DNA of 64,000 nt from Streptomyces melanogenes (GTDB lineage: Bacteria > Actinomycetota > Actinomycetes > Streptomycetales > Streptomycetaceae), in assembly GCF_014649795.1 (NCBI RefSeq), contig NZ_BMTS01000013.1, positions 62,001 through 126,000 of the forward strand. The letters run 5' to 3'. Shown here piece after piece: positions 40,724 to 49,259 of the stretch. The stretch's first letter is position 1; every line of letters starts with the position of its first letter. The position numbers were made by a program, and so were the translations under genes. The notes beneath the pieces are model-generated. The model had not been told where the DNA came from. It was given only the letters and a program-made list of their open reading frames with translations, and did no database searches.

Positions 40724-42652
40724 ATGACGGCCACCGCCCCACGCTTCGGAACCGCCCTGACCCGGCTGCTGCTCGTCGCCGCGGCCCTGTTCGGCGCGGT
40801 GTTCGCGACCGCGTCCCCCGCCTCGGCGCACGCCGCGGTCACCGCGACCAACCCGAAGGACGGGGCGGTGGTCGCCTCCGCCCCCAAGGACGTCGACCTC
40901 ACCTTCTCCGAGCAGGTCGCCATGGACAACAAGTCCATCCGGGTGCTCGACCCGAACGGCAAGCGCGCCGACACCGGCGAACTGCTCAACCTGTGCAGCG
41001 GCTCCATCGTGAAGTACGGAGTGAGCCTGCGCGACGGACTGCCCAAGGGCACCTACACCGTGGCCTGGCAGGCCGTCTCGGCGGACAGCCACCCGGTCGC
41101 GGGCGCCTTCACCTTCTCCATCGGCGCCCCCTCCAAGACCTCCGTCTCGCTGTCCGCCCCGGACGTCGGCGGCGGTCTGGTCGGCGCGCTCTACGACACC
41201 ATGCGCTACGCCGCGTACGCCGGCTTCATCCTCTTCACCGGCGGCGGCGCCTTCGTCCTGGCCTGCTGGCAGCGGGGCGCCTCGGTGCGCCCGGTGCAGC
41301 GGCTCGTCGTCGGCGGCTGGCTGACGATGACCGCGGCCACCATCGCGCTGCTGCTCCTGCGCACCCCCTACACCGGCTCCGGGGAGCTCGCGGACGCCTT
41401 CGACCTCGACGGGCTCAAGGCGGTCCTGCAGACCAAGTCGGGTGCCGCGCTCAGCTCCCGGCTCCTGCTGCTCAGCGCGGCCGCGCTGTTCATCTCCGTA
41501 CTGTTCGGCGCCTACGCCAAGCGCGAGAACGAGGAGAAGAAGGACCTCACCTACGGGCTCGCCATCGGCGGCTTCGTGGTGGCCGCCGGCATCGCCGCCA
41601 CCTGGGCGCTGGCCGAGCACGCCTCGACCGGCATCCAGACGGCGCTCGCGATGCCCGTCGCGGTGGTGCACCTGCTGTCCGTGGCGACCTGGCTGGGCGG
41701 GCTCGCGACCCTGCTGGTGGCGCTGCACCTGACGCCCGCGGTGGAGCGGGCGGCGGTGCAGCGGTTCTCCCGGATCGCCTTCTGGAGCGTGGCCGTCCTG
41801 GCCGCGACCGGCGTCTACCAAGCCTGGCGCCAGGTCGGCTCCTGGTCCGCGCTCACCGGGACCGGTTACGGGCAGGTCCTGCTGGTGAAGGTCGGGCTGA
41901 TCGCGGTGCTGCTCTCCGCCGCGTACATCTCCCGCCGCTGGACGGGGCAGCTCTCCGAGCACGCGGCTCCCGAGGCCGAGGCCGCCACCATCGTGGAACA
42001 GCGGGCGGCCGAGCCGGAGCTCACCGAGGAGCCGGAGCCGGTGACCGTGCCGGACGACGCCAAGGGCCCGGCCGACCGCAAGCGCGCCCAGCAGCTGGCC
42101 CGCCAGCAGGCCGCCATGACGGTCGCGCGCGAGAAGCGCATCCGCGACGCCGACCCGCAGCGGTCGGGGTTGCGGCGCTCGGTGCTCACCGAGGCCGGGG
42201 TCGCGGTGGCGGTGCTCGCCGCCGCCACGATCCTGTCGTCGACCGAGCCCGGGCGTACGCAGGAGGCCGCGGCCGCCGCCCAGTCGACCACCCAGGTGGC
42301 CGTGCCGGACCGGCCGATCAGCCTCCGCATCCCCTTCGACACCGGCGGCAAGAACGGCAAGGGCACGGTCCGCCTCACTCTGGACCCGGGCCGCACCGGC
42401 GCCAACGAGATGCACGTGTGGACGGACGACGCCGCCGCCAAGCCGCTGGACGCGCCGGAGGTGAAGGTCGCCTTCACGCTGACCGCCAAGGCGATCGGCC
42501 CGCTGCCCGTCGCGCCCGAGCGCATCACCCGGGGACACTGGAGCGCGACCGGCGTCCAGCTCCCGATGCCGGGCGACTGGCAGGTGTCCGTGACCGTGCG
42601 GACCTCCGACATCGACCAGGTCACCGTCGACAAGAACATCAAGATCGGCTGA
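40724..42652 (+). CDS. copCD: CopC-CopD fusion copper transport protein
   Basis: 642 residues. A signal peptide ending ASA leaves the mature N-terminal HAAVTA; with DSHPVAG this gives the CopC Cu(II) site. The CopC domain ends near residue 140. Eight or so TM helices of the CopD type fill about 150-400. A charged cytoplasmic loop (RKRAQQLARQQAAM), one further TM near 485-505 and an extracytoplasmic beta-rich domain of about 125 residues with VWTDDAAAKPL complete it. It likely imports copper across the membrane. It is 22 bp after ecuC and 11 bp before the DyP gene. Confidence 0.93.
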   Translation: MTATAPRFGTALTRLLLVAAALFGAVFATASPASAHAAVTATNPKDGAVVASAPKDVDLTFSEQVAMDNKSIRVLDPNGKRADTGELLNLCSGSIVKYGVSLRDGLPKGTYTVAWQAVSADSHPVAGAFTFSIGAPSKTSVSLSAPDVGGGLVGALYDTMRYAAYAGFILFTGGGAFVLACWQRGASVRPVQRLVVGGWLTMTAATIALLLLRTPYTGSGELADAFDLDGLKAVLQTKSGAALSSRLLLLSAAALFISVLFGAYAKRENEEKKDLTYGLAIGGFVVAAGIAATWALAEHASTGIQTALAMPVAVVHLLSVATWLGGLATLLVALHLTPAVERAAVQRFSRIAFWSVAVLAATGVYQAWRQVGSWSALTGTGYGQVLLVKVGLIAVLLSAAYISRRWTGQLSEHAAPEAEAATIVEQRAAEPELTEEPEPVTVPDDAKGPADRKRAQQLARQQAAMTVAREKRIRDADPQRSGLRRSVLTEAGVAVAVLAAATILSSTEPGRTQEAAAAAQSTTQVAVPDRPISLRIPFDTGGKNGKGTVRLTLDPGRTGANEMHVWTDDAAAKPLDAPEVKVAFTLTAKAIGPLPVAPERITRGHWSATGVQLPMPGDWQVSVTVRTSDIDQVTVDKNIKIG

Positions 42653-42663
42653 GTACGGACCAG

Positions 42664-43944
42664 ATGACCGACCAGATCAACGAGATCAACCAGAGCACCG
42701 ACAGCACCGCCGCGCCCGTCGACATGACCCGTCGGCGCCTGCTCGGCACGGTGGGAGCGGCGGGCGCGGCCGGAGTCGCGCTGGGCGCGACGGGCGGCGC
42801 GCTCGTCCACGCCGCCGTCGAATCGGACGGTTCGGGGAGCCCCGAGCTGTCCTCGGTCGGCGCCACCGAGGTCCCGTTTCACGTGAAACACCAAGCGGGG
42901 ATCTCCACTCCGCTTCAGGCCGTCGGCCATCTGGTCGCCTTCGACCTCGCGCCCGGCGCCGGTCGCAAGGAGGCGGCGGCGCTGCTGCGGCGCTGGTCGG
43001 CGACGGCGAAGGCGCTGATGGCGGGCGAGCCGACGGGCGCGGACACCGGGGTCGCGCTGGACGCGGGCCCGTCCTCGCTGACCGTCACGTTCGGCTTCGG
43101 CCGCACCTTCTTCGACCGTACGGGCCTGGTGGCGCAGCGCCCGGTCGAGCTGGACCCGCTGCCGGACTTCTCCTCGGACCGGCTGGACCCCAGGCGCTCC
43201 AACGGCGACCTGTGGGTGCAGATCGGCGCGGACGACGCCCTGGTGGCCTTCCACGCGCTGCGCGCGCTCCAGAAGGACGCGGGCGCGGCGGCCCGGGTGC
43301 GCTGGCAGATGAACGGCTTCAACCGGACGCCCGGCGCCACGAAGAAGCCGATGACGGCCCGCAATCTGATGGGCCAGATCGACGGCACCGGCAATCCGAA
43401 GCCCGCCGACCGCGACTTCGAGAAGCGGATCTTCGTCCCGGACAGCGGCAAGCCCGCGTGGATGGCGAACGGCTCGTACGCGGTGGTGCGCCGGATCAGG
43501 ATGCTGCTCGACGACTGGGAGAAGGTGCCCGTCGCCCAGCAGGAGCAGGTGATCGGCCGCAAGAAGGCGAACGGCGCCCCTCTTTCGGGCGGTACCGAGA
43601 CGACCGCGATGGAGCTCGACAAGTTCGGCCCGGACGGCAAGCTCGTCATCCCGGACAACGCGCACGCCCGGATCTCCGCGCCCGAGCAGAACGGCGGCGC
43701 CGCGATGCTGCGGCGCGCCTTCTCGTACCACGACGGGATCTCGGCGGACGGGGTGCCGGACGCGGGCCTGCTCTTCGTCGCCTGGCAGGCCGACCCGCTG
43801 CGGGGCTTCGTACCGGTGCAGCGCAAGCTCGACCGGGGCGACGCGCTGTCGGCGTTCATCCGGCACGAGTCGAGCGGTCTGTTCGCGGTGCCCGGCGGCC
43901 CGCGCGCGGGCGAGTACGTGGGTCAGCTGTTGCTGGAGTCATGA
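42664..43944 (+). CDS. dtpA: Tat-exported DyP-type heme peroxidase (DtpA/EfeB family)
   Basis: 426 residues with a twin-arginine signal MTRRRLLGTVGAAGAAGVAL. The DyP catalytic motif GQIDGTGNP (GxxDG) and the proximal heme His in FSYHDG are intact. Equivalent to DtpA, the extracellular DyP that works with the copper proteins and GlxA in S. lividans morphogenesis. ATG at 42664 gives a long N-region before the Arg pair; the ribosome site is weak. A canonical parS (42876-42889) is embedded in the sequence encoding VPFHVKH just after the signal peptide. Confidence 0.93.
   Translation: MTDQINEINQSTDSTAAPVDMTRRRLLGTVGAAGAAGVALGATGGALVHAAVESDGSGSPELSSVGATEVPFHVKHQAGISTPLQAVGHLVAFDLAPGAGRKEAAALLRRWSATAKALMAGEPTGADTGVALDAGPSSLTVTFGFGRTFFDRTGLVAQRPVELDPLPDFSSDRLDPRRSNGDLWVQIGADDALVAFHALRALQKDAGAAARVRWQMNGFNRTPGATKKPMTARNLMGQIDGTGNPKPADRDFEKRIFVPDSGKPAWMANGSYAVVRRIRMLLDDWEKVPVAQQEQVIGRKKANGAPLSGGTETTAMELDKFGPDGKLVIPDNAHARISAPEQNGGAAMLRRAFSYHDGISADGVPDAGLLFVAWQADPLRGFVPVQRKLDRGDALSAFIRHESSGLFAVPGGPRAGEYVGQLLLES
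42876..42889. other. parS centromere site 3, inside the DyP gene
   Basis: Exact GTTTCACGTGAAAC within coding sequence, read in frame as part of VPFHVKH near the mature N-terminus. This segment of the peroxidase is a tolerant linker, which may explain how a fixed centromere sequence fits in the gene. Confidence 0.93.
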
Positions 43945-44015
43945 GCCGTGACCGGTGGGTCCCGACCGTTCGAGACGGCCCTCGCCCGTGACGGCAGGCC
44001 ATTAGGGTGACGAGT

Positions 44016-44951
44016 ATGTCCGCCACGCGATACACGTATCTCGGTCCCGAAGGCACCTTCACCGAGGCCGCCCTGCGCACGCTGCCGGAGGCGGCGACCC
44101 GTGAGCTGGTGCCGATGGTGTCGGTGCCCGCCGCGCTCGACGCGGTACGCAACGGGGAGGCCGCGGCCGCGCTCGTGCCCATCGAGAACTCGGTGGAGGG
44201 CGGGGTCACCGCGACCCTGGACGAGCTGGCCTCCGGCGAGCCGCTGATGATCTACCGCGAGGTGCTGCTGCCGATCGCCTTCGCGCTGCTCGTGCGGCCG
44301 GGGACGAAGCTGTCGGACGTCAAGACGGTGACCGGGCACCCGGTGGCCCAGCCGCAGGTGCGCAACTGGCTGCGCACGCATCTGCCCGAGGCGCTGTGGG
44401 AGTCGGCCGCGTCCAACGCGGACGGCGCCCGGCTGGTCCAGGAGGGCCGGTTCGACGCGGCGTTCGCGGGCGAGTTCGCGGCGGCGACGTACGGACTCGA
44501 GCCGCTGGTCACCGAGATCCACGACGCGGAGAACGCGGAGACGCGGTTCGTGCTGGTGGGCCGCCCGGCCCGGCCGGCCGCGCCGACCGGGGCGGACAAG
44601 ACGTCCGTGGTGATCTGGCTGGGCGACGACCACCCGGGCGCGCTGCTCGAACTGCTCCAGGAGTTCGCCGTACGCGGGGTCAACCTGATGCTCATCCAGT
44701 CCCGGCCGACGGGCGCGGGCATCGGCAACTACTGCTTCGCGGTGGACGCCGAGGGCCACATCTCGGACCGGCGCGTCGGCGAGGCGCTGATGGGGCTGAA
44801 GCGGATCTGCCCGAAGGTGCGTTTCCTCGGCTCGTACCCGCGTGCGGGCGTGACGGCCGACGAGGTGCGCACGGCGCGGCCGGGGACCTCGGACGCCGAG
44901 TTCGTGGCGGCGGCGGAGTGGCTGGCGCGCAGCCAGGACGGCCGGGCCTGA
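44016..44951 (+). CDS. pheA: Prephenate dehydratase
   Basis: 311-residue monofunctional enzyme converting prephenate to phenylpyruvate in phenylalanine synthesis. The catalytic domain starts YTYLGPEGTFTEAAL and includes PIENSVEGGV and the conserved Thr-Arg-Phe of ENAETRFVLVG. A C-terminal ACT domain (about 195-275; LLELLQEFAVRGVNLMLIQS) gives feedback control by phenylalanine. ATG at 44016 has no clear Shine-Dalgarno, while TAGGGT lies 8 nt upstream, suggesting a leaderless transcript. A few extra codons upstream (44007) are possible. It is followed by the DnaA-box region. Confidence 0.95.
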   Translation: MSATRYTYLGPEGTFTEAALRTLPEAATRELVPMVSVPAALDAVRNGEAAAALVPIENSVEGGVTATLDELASGEPLMIYREVLLPIAFALLVRPGTKLSDVKTVTGHPVAQPQVRNWLRTHLPEALWESAASNADGARLVQEGRFDAAFAGEFAAATYGLEPLVTEIHDAENAETRFVLVGRPARPAAPTGADKTSVVIWLGDDHPGALLELLQEFAVRGVNLMLIQSRPTGAGIGNYCFAVDAEGHISDRRVGEALMGLKRICPKVRFLGSYPRAGVTADEVRTARPGTSDAEFVAAAEWLARSQDGRA

Positions 44952-45513
44952 GCGGGTTTTCCACCGGTCCCCCTCCAGTCCTACCTGCTGATTTTCACTG
45001 TCCACAAAGTTATCCACAGGCTGTCTTCTCGACCTGTGGGTAAGTCGACAACGCAACCGGACAGAGTCGACAAATACCTCTAGTGACGACTCATCCGTCC
45101 ACAGAAGATCAGTAAGGGCGATGTCACCCCAATTCCCTCGATGAACTCTTTAGAGCGAGCAATTCCCACCCGAATGAGTGTGTGGCGCAGGCTCGAACTG
45201 GGAATCCTTGGCCCCGCACCGCACCACGGAAGGGATCTTGCGGGCAGTCCACAAGAACTCCCCACACCCTGTGGATAACTTTCCCGGCCTGTGCGCTTCT
45301 GTGGACAAGTCCCTTGGGATGCAAGGGAGTCCGGTCAACCGAAGTCCGGAAAGCACCCCTTTTCAGGGAAAAGGACGGGCTTTATTGACGCCCGTCCCGG
45401 AATTTCTCCACCAGATTTCTCAATACGGTCAATTCGGGCAAACCGACACGCGGAACGGGCGTGGCGGGGATATCCGGTGGGGTGCCAGGGATCCGCACCG
45501 GTAGCCTGGAGGG
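44952..45513. other. Intergenic region of 562 bp with DnaA-box cluster
   Basis: Markedly less GC-rich than its neighbours and too long for a simple promoter. It holds seven DnaA-box-like 9-mers (separate entry), repeated GTCGACA segments (about 45044-45071), a small stem CCCTTG-N5-CAAGGG at 45311-45327, and an 8-bp hairpin GGACGGGC/GCCCGTCC at 45373-45397. serS may be leaderless from TAGCCT at 45502. Short overlapping frames here have no coding character. Confidence 0.7.
44998..45308. promoter_or_regulatory. DnaA-box cluster (seven 9-mers)
   Basis: Boxes: CTGTCCACA 44998-45006 (+), TTATCCACA 45010-45018 (+), TTACCCACA 45035-45043 (-), CCGTCCACA 45095-45103 (+), CAGTCCACA 45245-45253 (+, weak), TTATCCACA 45270-45278 (-), TTGTCCACA 45300-45308 (-). 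Two are the classical strong box, and one is the preferred Streptomyces form. The left group points mostly right and the right group mostly left. Such clusters away from oriC titrate DnaA; S. coelicolor has one named D78, about 78 kb from oriC (from memory). Confidence 0.85.
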
Positions 45514-46803
45514 GTGATTGACCTTCGCCTGCTCCGTGAGGACCCCGACCGTGTTCGCGCCTCCCAGCGCGCCCGTGGAGAGGACGTCGCGCTCGTCGAC
45601 GCCCTGCTCTCAGCCGACGAGCGGCGCAGGTCGTCCGGCGTCCGCTTCGACGAGCTGCGCTCCGAGCAGAAGGCGCTCGGCAAGCTCATCCCCAGGGCCA
45701 CGCCCGAGGAGCGCGCCGAGCTCCTGCAGAAGGCCGAGCAGCTCAAGACCGACGTCAAGAGCGCCGAGGCCGAGCAGAACGAGGCGGACGAGGCGGCCAA
45801 GCACCTCCTGCTCCAGCTCGGCAACATCGTCCACGAGGACGTGCCGGTCGGCGGCGAGGAGGACTTCGTCGTCCTGGAGACGCACGGCACCATCCGCGAC
45901 TTCGGGGCCGAGGGCTTCGAGCCCAAGGACCACCTGGAGCTCGGCGAGGCGCTGGGCGCCATCGACGTCGAGCGCGGCGCCAAGGTCTCCGGCTCGCGCT
46001 TCTACTACCTGACGGGCGTCGGCGCGCTCCTGGAGCTCGCGCTCGTCAACGCGGCGATCGCGCAGGCCACCGAGGCCGGCTTCATCCCGATGCTCACCCC
46101 GGCGCTGGTCCGCCCGCGCGCCATGGAGGGCACCGGCTTCCTCGGCCAGGCCGCGGAGAACGTGTACCACCTGGAGAAGGACGACTACTACCTGGTCGGC
46201 ACCTCCGAGGTCCCGCTCGCCGCGTACCACATGGACGAGATCATCGACGCGGAGAAGCTGCCGCTGCGCTACGCGGGCTTCTCGCCGTGCTTCCGCCGCG
46301 AGGCGGGTACGTACGGCAAGGACACCCGGGGCATCTTCCGGGTCCACCAGTTCGACAAGGTCGAGATGTTCTCGTACGTCCACCCGGACGACGCCGAGAA
46401 CGAGCACAAGCGGCTCCTGGACTGGGAGAAGCAGTGGCTGACCGGCCTCGAACTGCCCTTCCAGGTGATCGACGTGGCCACCGGCGACCTGGGCGCCTCG
46501 GCCTCGCGCAAGTACGACTGCGAGGCGTGGATCCCGACGCAGGGCAAGTACCGCGAGCTGACCTCGGCCTCCAACTGCGACAGCTTCCAGGCGCGCCGGC
46601 TGTCCGTGCGGATGCGCGACAACGCCGACGGCAAGAGCAAGGTCCAGCCGCTGGCGACGCTGAACGGCACGCTGTGCGCGGTGCCGCGCACCATCGTGGC
46701 GATCCTGGAGAACCACCAGCAGGCCGACGGCTCGGTGCGCGTCCCGGCCGTGCTCCGCCCGTACCTGGGCGGCCGCGAGGTGCTGGAGCCCATCGCCAAG
46801 TGA
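45514..46803 (+). CDS. serS: Seryl-tRNA synthetase
   Basis: 429-residue class II synthetase. The N-terminal 110 residues form the long antiparallel coiled-coil arm that reads the tRNA-Ser variable arm (QKALGKLIPRATPEERAELL). Motif 2 is FRREAGTYGKDTRGIFRVHQ and motif 3 is NGTLCAVPRTIVAILENHQ. GTG at 45514 has GGAGG only 2 nt away and TAGCCT 6-7 nt upstream, fitting a leaderless or near-leaderless start. The downstream HAD gene overlaps its stop by 4 bp. Both tRNA-Ser genes of the window are its substrates. Confidence 0.98.
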   Translation: MIDLRLLREDPDRVRASQRARGEDVALVDALLSADERRRSSGVRFDELRSEQKALGKLIPRATPEERAELLQKAEQLKTDVKSAEAEQNEADEAAKHLLLQLGNIVHEDVPVGGEEDFVVLETHGTIRDFGAEGFEPKDHLELGEALGAIDVERGAKVSGSRFYYLTGVGALLELALVNAAIAQATEAGFIPMLTPALVRPRAMEGTGFLGQAAENVYHLEKDDYYLVGTSEVPLAAYHMDEIIDAEKLPLRYAGFSPCFRREAGTYGKDTRGIFRVHQFDKVEMFSYVHPDDAENEHKRLLDWEKQWLTGLELPFQVIDVATGDLGASASRKYDCEAWIPTQGKYRELTSASNCDSFQARRLSVRMRDNADGKSKVQPLATLNGTLCAVPRTIVAILENHQQADGSVRVPAVLRPYLGGREVLEPIAK

Positions 46804-47621
46804 GCACCGCCCCGGGGAAGCCGTTCCCGTACAAGCTGATCGCGACCGATCTGGACGGGACGCTGCTGCGCTCCGACGAGACCGTCTCGGAGCGCACCCG
46901 TGAAGCGCTCGCCGCGGCCACCGCGGCGGGCGCGGCCCACATCGTGGTGACCGGCCGCGCGGTGCCCTGGACCCGGCACATCCTGGACGACCTGGGGTAC
47001 CAGGGCCTCGCGGTGTGCGGCCAGGGCGCGCAGGTCTACCACGCGGGCGAGCACCGGCTGCTGACGTCGGTAACGCTGGACCGCCAGCTGGCGGGGCTCG
47101 CGCTGTCGAAGATAGAGGCCGAGGTCGGCCCGCTGGCGCTGGCCGCGAGCCGGGACGGGCTCGACGGCGAGGTGCTGGTCGGCCCCGGCTACCGGGTCCA
47201 GGAGGGCTCGCTGCCGGTCGTCGCCTTCGACCAGGTCGCCGAGTTGTGGGCGGCGCCGCTGAACAAGGTCTACATACAGCACCCGGAGCTCGGTGACGAC
47301 GAGCTGGCGCGGATCGCGCGCCAGCTCGTCGGCAGCCTGGTCGACGTGGTGATGGCGGGCGAGGGCGTGGTGGAGCTGCTTCCGCTGGGCCTGAGCAAGG
47401 CGACGGGCCTGTCGCTGGCCGCGCGCCGGCTGGGCTGCCGGTCGACGGACACGATCGCGTTCGGCGACATGCCCAACGACATCCCGATGTTCGGCTGGGC
47501 CGAGCACGGCGTGGCCATGGCCAACGCCCACGACGAACTGAAGGCCGTCGCCCACGAGATCACGGCGTCCAACGAGGACGACGGGATCGCGGTGGTGCTG
47601 GAGCAGTTGCTGGGCGCGTGA
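46800..47621 (+). CDS. HAD-superfamily (Cof-type) phosphatase
   Basis: 273-residue cytoplasmic HAD phosphatase of the Cof/IIB subfamily. Motif I is LIATDLDGTLL with the nucleophile Asp, motif II is in VVTGR, the conserved Lys is in LSKATGLSLAA and motif IV is IAFGDMPNDIPMF. GTG at 46800 overlaps the serS stop (GTGA), so it is translated with serS. Enzymes of this type hydrolyse sugar phosphates or flavin/pyridoxal phosphates; the physiological substrate is unknown. A paralogue lies at 60596-61465. Confidence 0.92.
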   Translation: MSTAPGKPFPYKLIATDLDGTLLRSDETVSERTREALAAATAAGAAHIVVTGRAVPWTRHILDDLGYQGLAVCGQGAQVYHAGEHRLLTSVTLDRQLAGLALSKIEAEVGPLALAASRDGLDGEVLVGPGYRVQEGSLPVVAFDQVAELWAAPLNKVYIQHPELGDDELARIARQLVGSLVDVVMAGEGVVELLPLGLSKATGLSLAARRLGCRSTDTIAFGDMPNDIPMFGWAEHGVAMANAHDELKAVAHEITASNEDDGIAVVLEQLLGA

Positions 47622-47677
47622 GCGGGTCCGCGCGGGCTGTGAGCGGTTAGCGGTGACTGTCAGCCGTTAGCTGTTAT

Positions 47678-47712
47678 GTAAGGGGCGTCCACCGTGGGTG
47701 GACGCCCCTTAC
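47678..47712. terminator. Strong hairpin between serS-HAD operon and rhomboid gene
   Basis: A 16-bp perfect stem (47678-47693 with 47697-47712) and a 3-nt loop between convergent genes. It has no U-tract but is very stable, and it likely ends transcription from both sides. Confidence 0.8.
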
Positions 47713-47774
47713 CGATCCCGTCCCCGGGGTGACCCGCGCCTGTGGCGCGCTCGAAGCGGTCTGCCCTGGGGCCC

Positions 47775-48449
47775 TCAACCACTGTGCACCGAACGCCCGT
47801 TCGGAGCTACTGATTTACCCCTGGTCAGCGGCCAGCAGGCCAGCCCGATGGCCAGCGCGACTCCGTGCCCGATGTCCGTGAAGGTGCCCCCCGTCAGCAG
47901 CGGTATCCCGAAGAACGCGACCACGCACGCGAGGTAGAGCCACCGCCACGGCCGCGGCAGCCGGTACACGAGCAGCCCCGCCGAAGCGGCGAGACCGTAA
48001 CTGACCCCGATGTCCACGACGTGCGCCATCCGCTTGGGCACCTCGTGGTTCTTGATGCTCCACAGCACCACTTCCTGGCTGACCAGGGTGGCCGCGACAT
48101 GGGCGGCGGCGACCGCGATCAGCCACCGCAGGGTGCCGATCCAGCGTTCCACGGGCGCGTGGACGAGCTCGAAGAGCACCAGGTAGAGCAGGAACGAGGA
48201 CGGGTTCTCGATCCAGAAGGCGCTGGTGAACAGCGACTGGGCGGGGTGCTTCGTGAGCTCGTGGATGTTGCTGCTGTTGCGGTGCAGCAGATAGTGCTCA
48301 AGGCCCTGGCTGGACAGTTCGATGACGATGCTGGTGATCGCGATGACCAGCAGCCAGATGTGCGTCCCCGGCGAGGAACACACCCAGGCCCGCACCGGCC
48401 GGGCCGGCTCGGGGGTCCGGCGCGTGCCCGGACCGTGAAGCGTCGTCAT
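47775..48449 (-). CDS. Rhomboid-like integral membrane protein
   Basis: 224 residues with about six TM helices. The sequence has rhomboid-like features: VDIGVSYGLAASAG contains a GxSxG serine, and DIGHGVALAIGL in the last helix could supply the catalytic His. This would be a Ser-His dyad intramembrane protease, but the overall match to classical rhomboids is weak, so activity is uncertain. ATG at 48449. It lies downstream of the ABC exporter on the same strand, separated by a hairpin. Confidence 0.72.
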   Translation of the reverse strand: MTTLHGPGTRRTPEPARPVRAWVCSSPGTHIWLLVIAITSIVIELSSQGLEHYLLHRNSSNIHELTKHPAQSLFTSAFWIENPSSFLLYLVLFELVHAPVERWIGTLRWLIAVAAAHVAATLVSQEVVLWSIKNHEVPKRMAHVVDIGVSYGLAASAGLLVYRLPRPWRWLYLACVVAFFGIPLLTGGTFTDIGHGVALAIGLACWPLTRGKSVAPNGRSVHSG

Positions 48450-48461
48450 CCCTCGATGATG

Positions 48462-48494
48462 ACCCGGGCGGGGCCCGAGGGCCGCCGCCCGGGT
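48462..48494 (-). terminator. Hairpin after the ABC exporter operon
   Basis: 10-bp stem ACCCGGGCGG/CCGCCCGGGT with a 13-nt loop, 29 nt past the last permease stop codon. It probably separates the exporter operon from the rhomboid gene. Confidence 0.6.
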
Positions 48495-48522
48495 ATCGGG
48501 AGGGTGACGCCCGCCCCTGGCG

Positions 48523-49251
48523 TCACTCCTCCCCGGCCAGCTTCAGCGTCCGCAGCTTCTGGCCCGCGTACCAGGTCGCCAGGACCGTGACCGCCGTCAG
48601 CAGGACGACCGCGGCCGGCAGGCCGACGTCCGAGGTGATGAAGCCGTTCGTGCCGATCCGCTCGGCGAGGGCGAGCGACCACTGCTGGACGCTCAGCGTG
48701 CGCGCGCCCGGGACCAGGTTGCCGAACAGGCTCTCCCAGACCAGTGCGTAGACCAGGCCGAAGACCACCGCGTGCCGGGTGACCGTGCCCAGGAGCAGGA
48801 AGACCGCCGCGTACGCGATCGAGGCGACCAGGGCCGTGACCGTGTAGGCGATCGCGATCTGCTGGCCGTTGCCGTTGAGGATCATTCCGGCGATGAAGGT
48901 GGGGACGGCCGAGAAGGCCATGGTCACCGCGATCGCCACGATCAGCTTGGTGAAGATGATCGTCGGGCGTTTCACCGGCTTGGCCAGCAGATAGACGATC
49001 GAGCCGTCGTCGATCTCGGGCCCGATGGCTCCGGTGCCCGCGATGACACCGATCAGCGGGACCATCGTGGCGAGCGCGAACCCGCCGAGCAGATTGGCCG
49101 CGACCTGGTCGTCGGCGCCGCTGAAGGACCGGACCGCCGCCGCGATGACGATCAGCAGCACCGGCAGCACGCAGAGGATGGCGGCCCGGCGGCGGCCGAG
49201 CAGGGCCCGGTAGGTGAGCCGGGCGACTGTGGGGTTGTACATGACGCTCAC
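48523..49251 (-). CDS. ABC-2 exporter permease
   Basis: 242 residues with six TM helices, ABC-2 type membrane subunit. GPEIDDGSIVYLLAKPVKRP after TM2 is the typical cytoplasmic element of such permeases. GTG at 49251, three codons ahead of an ATG at 49242, lies close to AAAGGAG. It is the last gene of a four-gene operon with two ATPases and two permeases. The nearest ATPase (49260-50171) is only 8 bp upstream. Substrate unknown; ABC-2 exporters of this size move drugs, peptides or lipids. Confidence 0.87.
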   Translation of the reverse strand: MSVMYNPTVARLTYRALLGRRRAAILCVLPVLLIVIAAAVRSFSGADDQVAANLLGGFALATMVPLIGVIAGTGAIGPEIDDGSIVYLLAKPVKRPTIIFTKLIVAIAVTMAFSAVPTFIAGMILNGNGQQIAIAYTVTALVASIAYAAVFLLLGTVTRHAVVFGLVYALVWESLFGNLVPGARTLSVQQWSLALAERIGTNGFITSDVGLPAAVVLLTAVTVLATWYAGQKLRTLKLAGEE

Positions 49252-49259
49252 AGCTCCTT

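Noticed and set aside
45373..45397. T-box or other riboswitch ahead of serS
   Set aside because: There is only a simple 8-bp hairpin; no T-box sequence or specifier loop was found, and serS seems leaderless.
44952..45513. oriC itself at the DnaA-box cluster
   Set aside because: Streptomyces oriC has many more boxes and lies between dnaA and dnaN, which are not here.
45178..45521. Small overlapping frames in the pheA-serS spacer
   Set aside because: Three overlapping frames lack GC3 bias and ribosome sites, and overlap DnaA boxes; spacer DNA is the better explanation.
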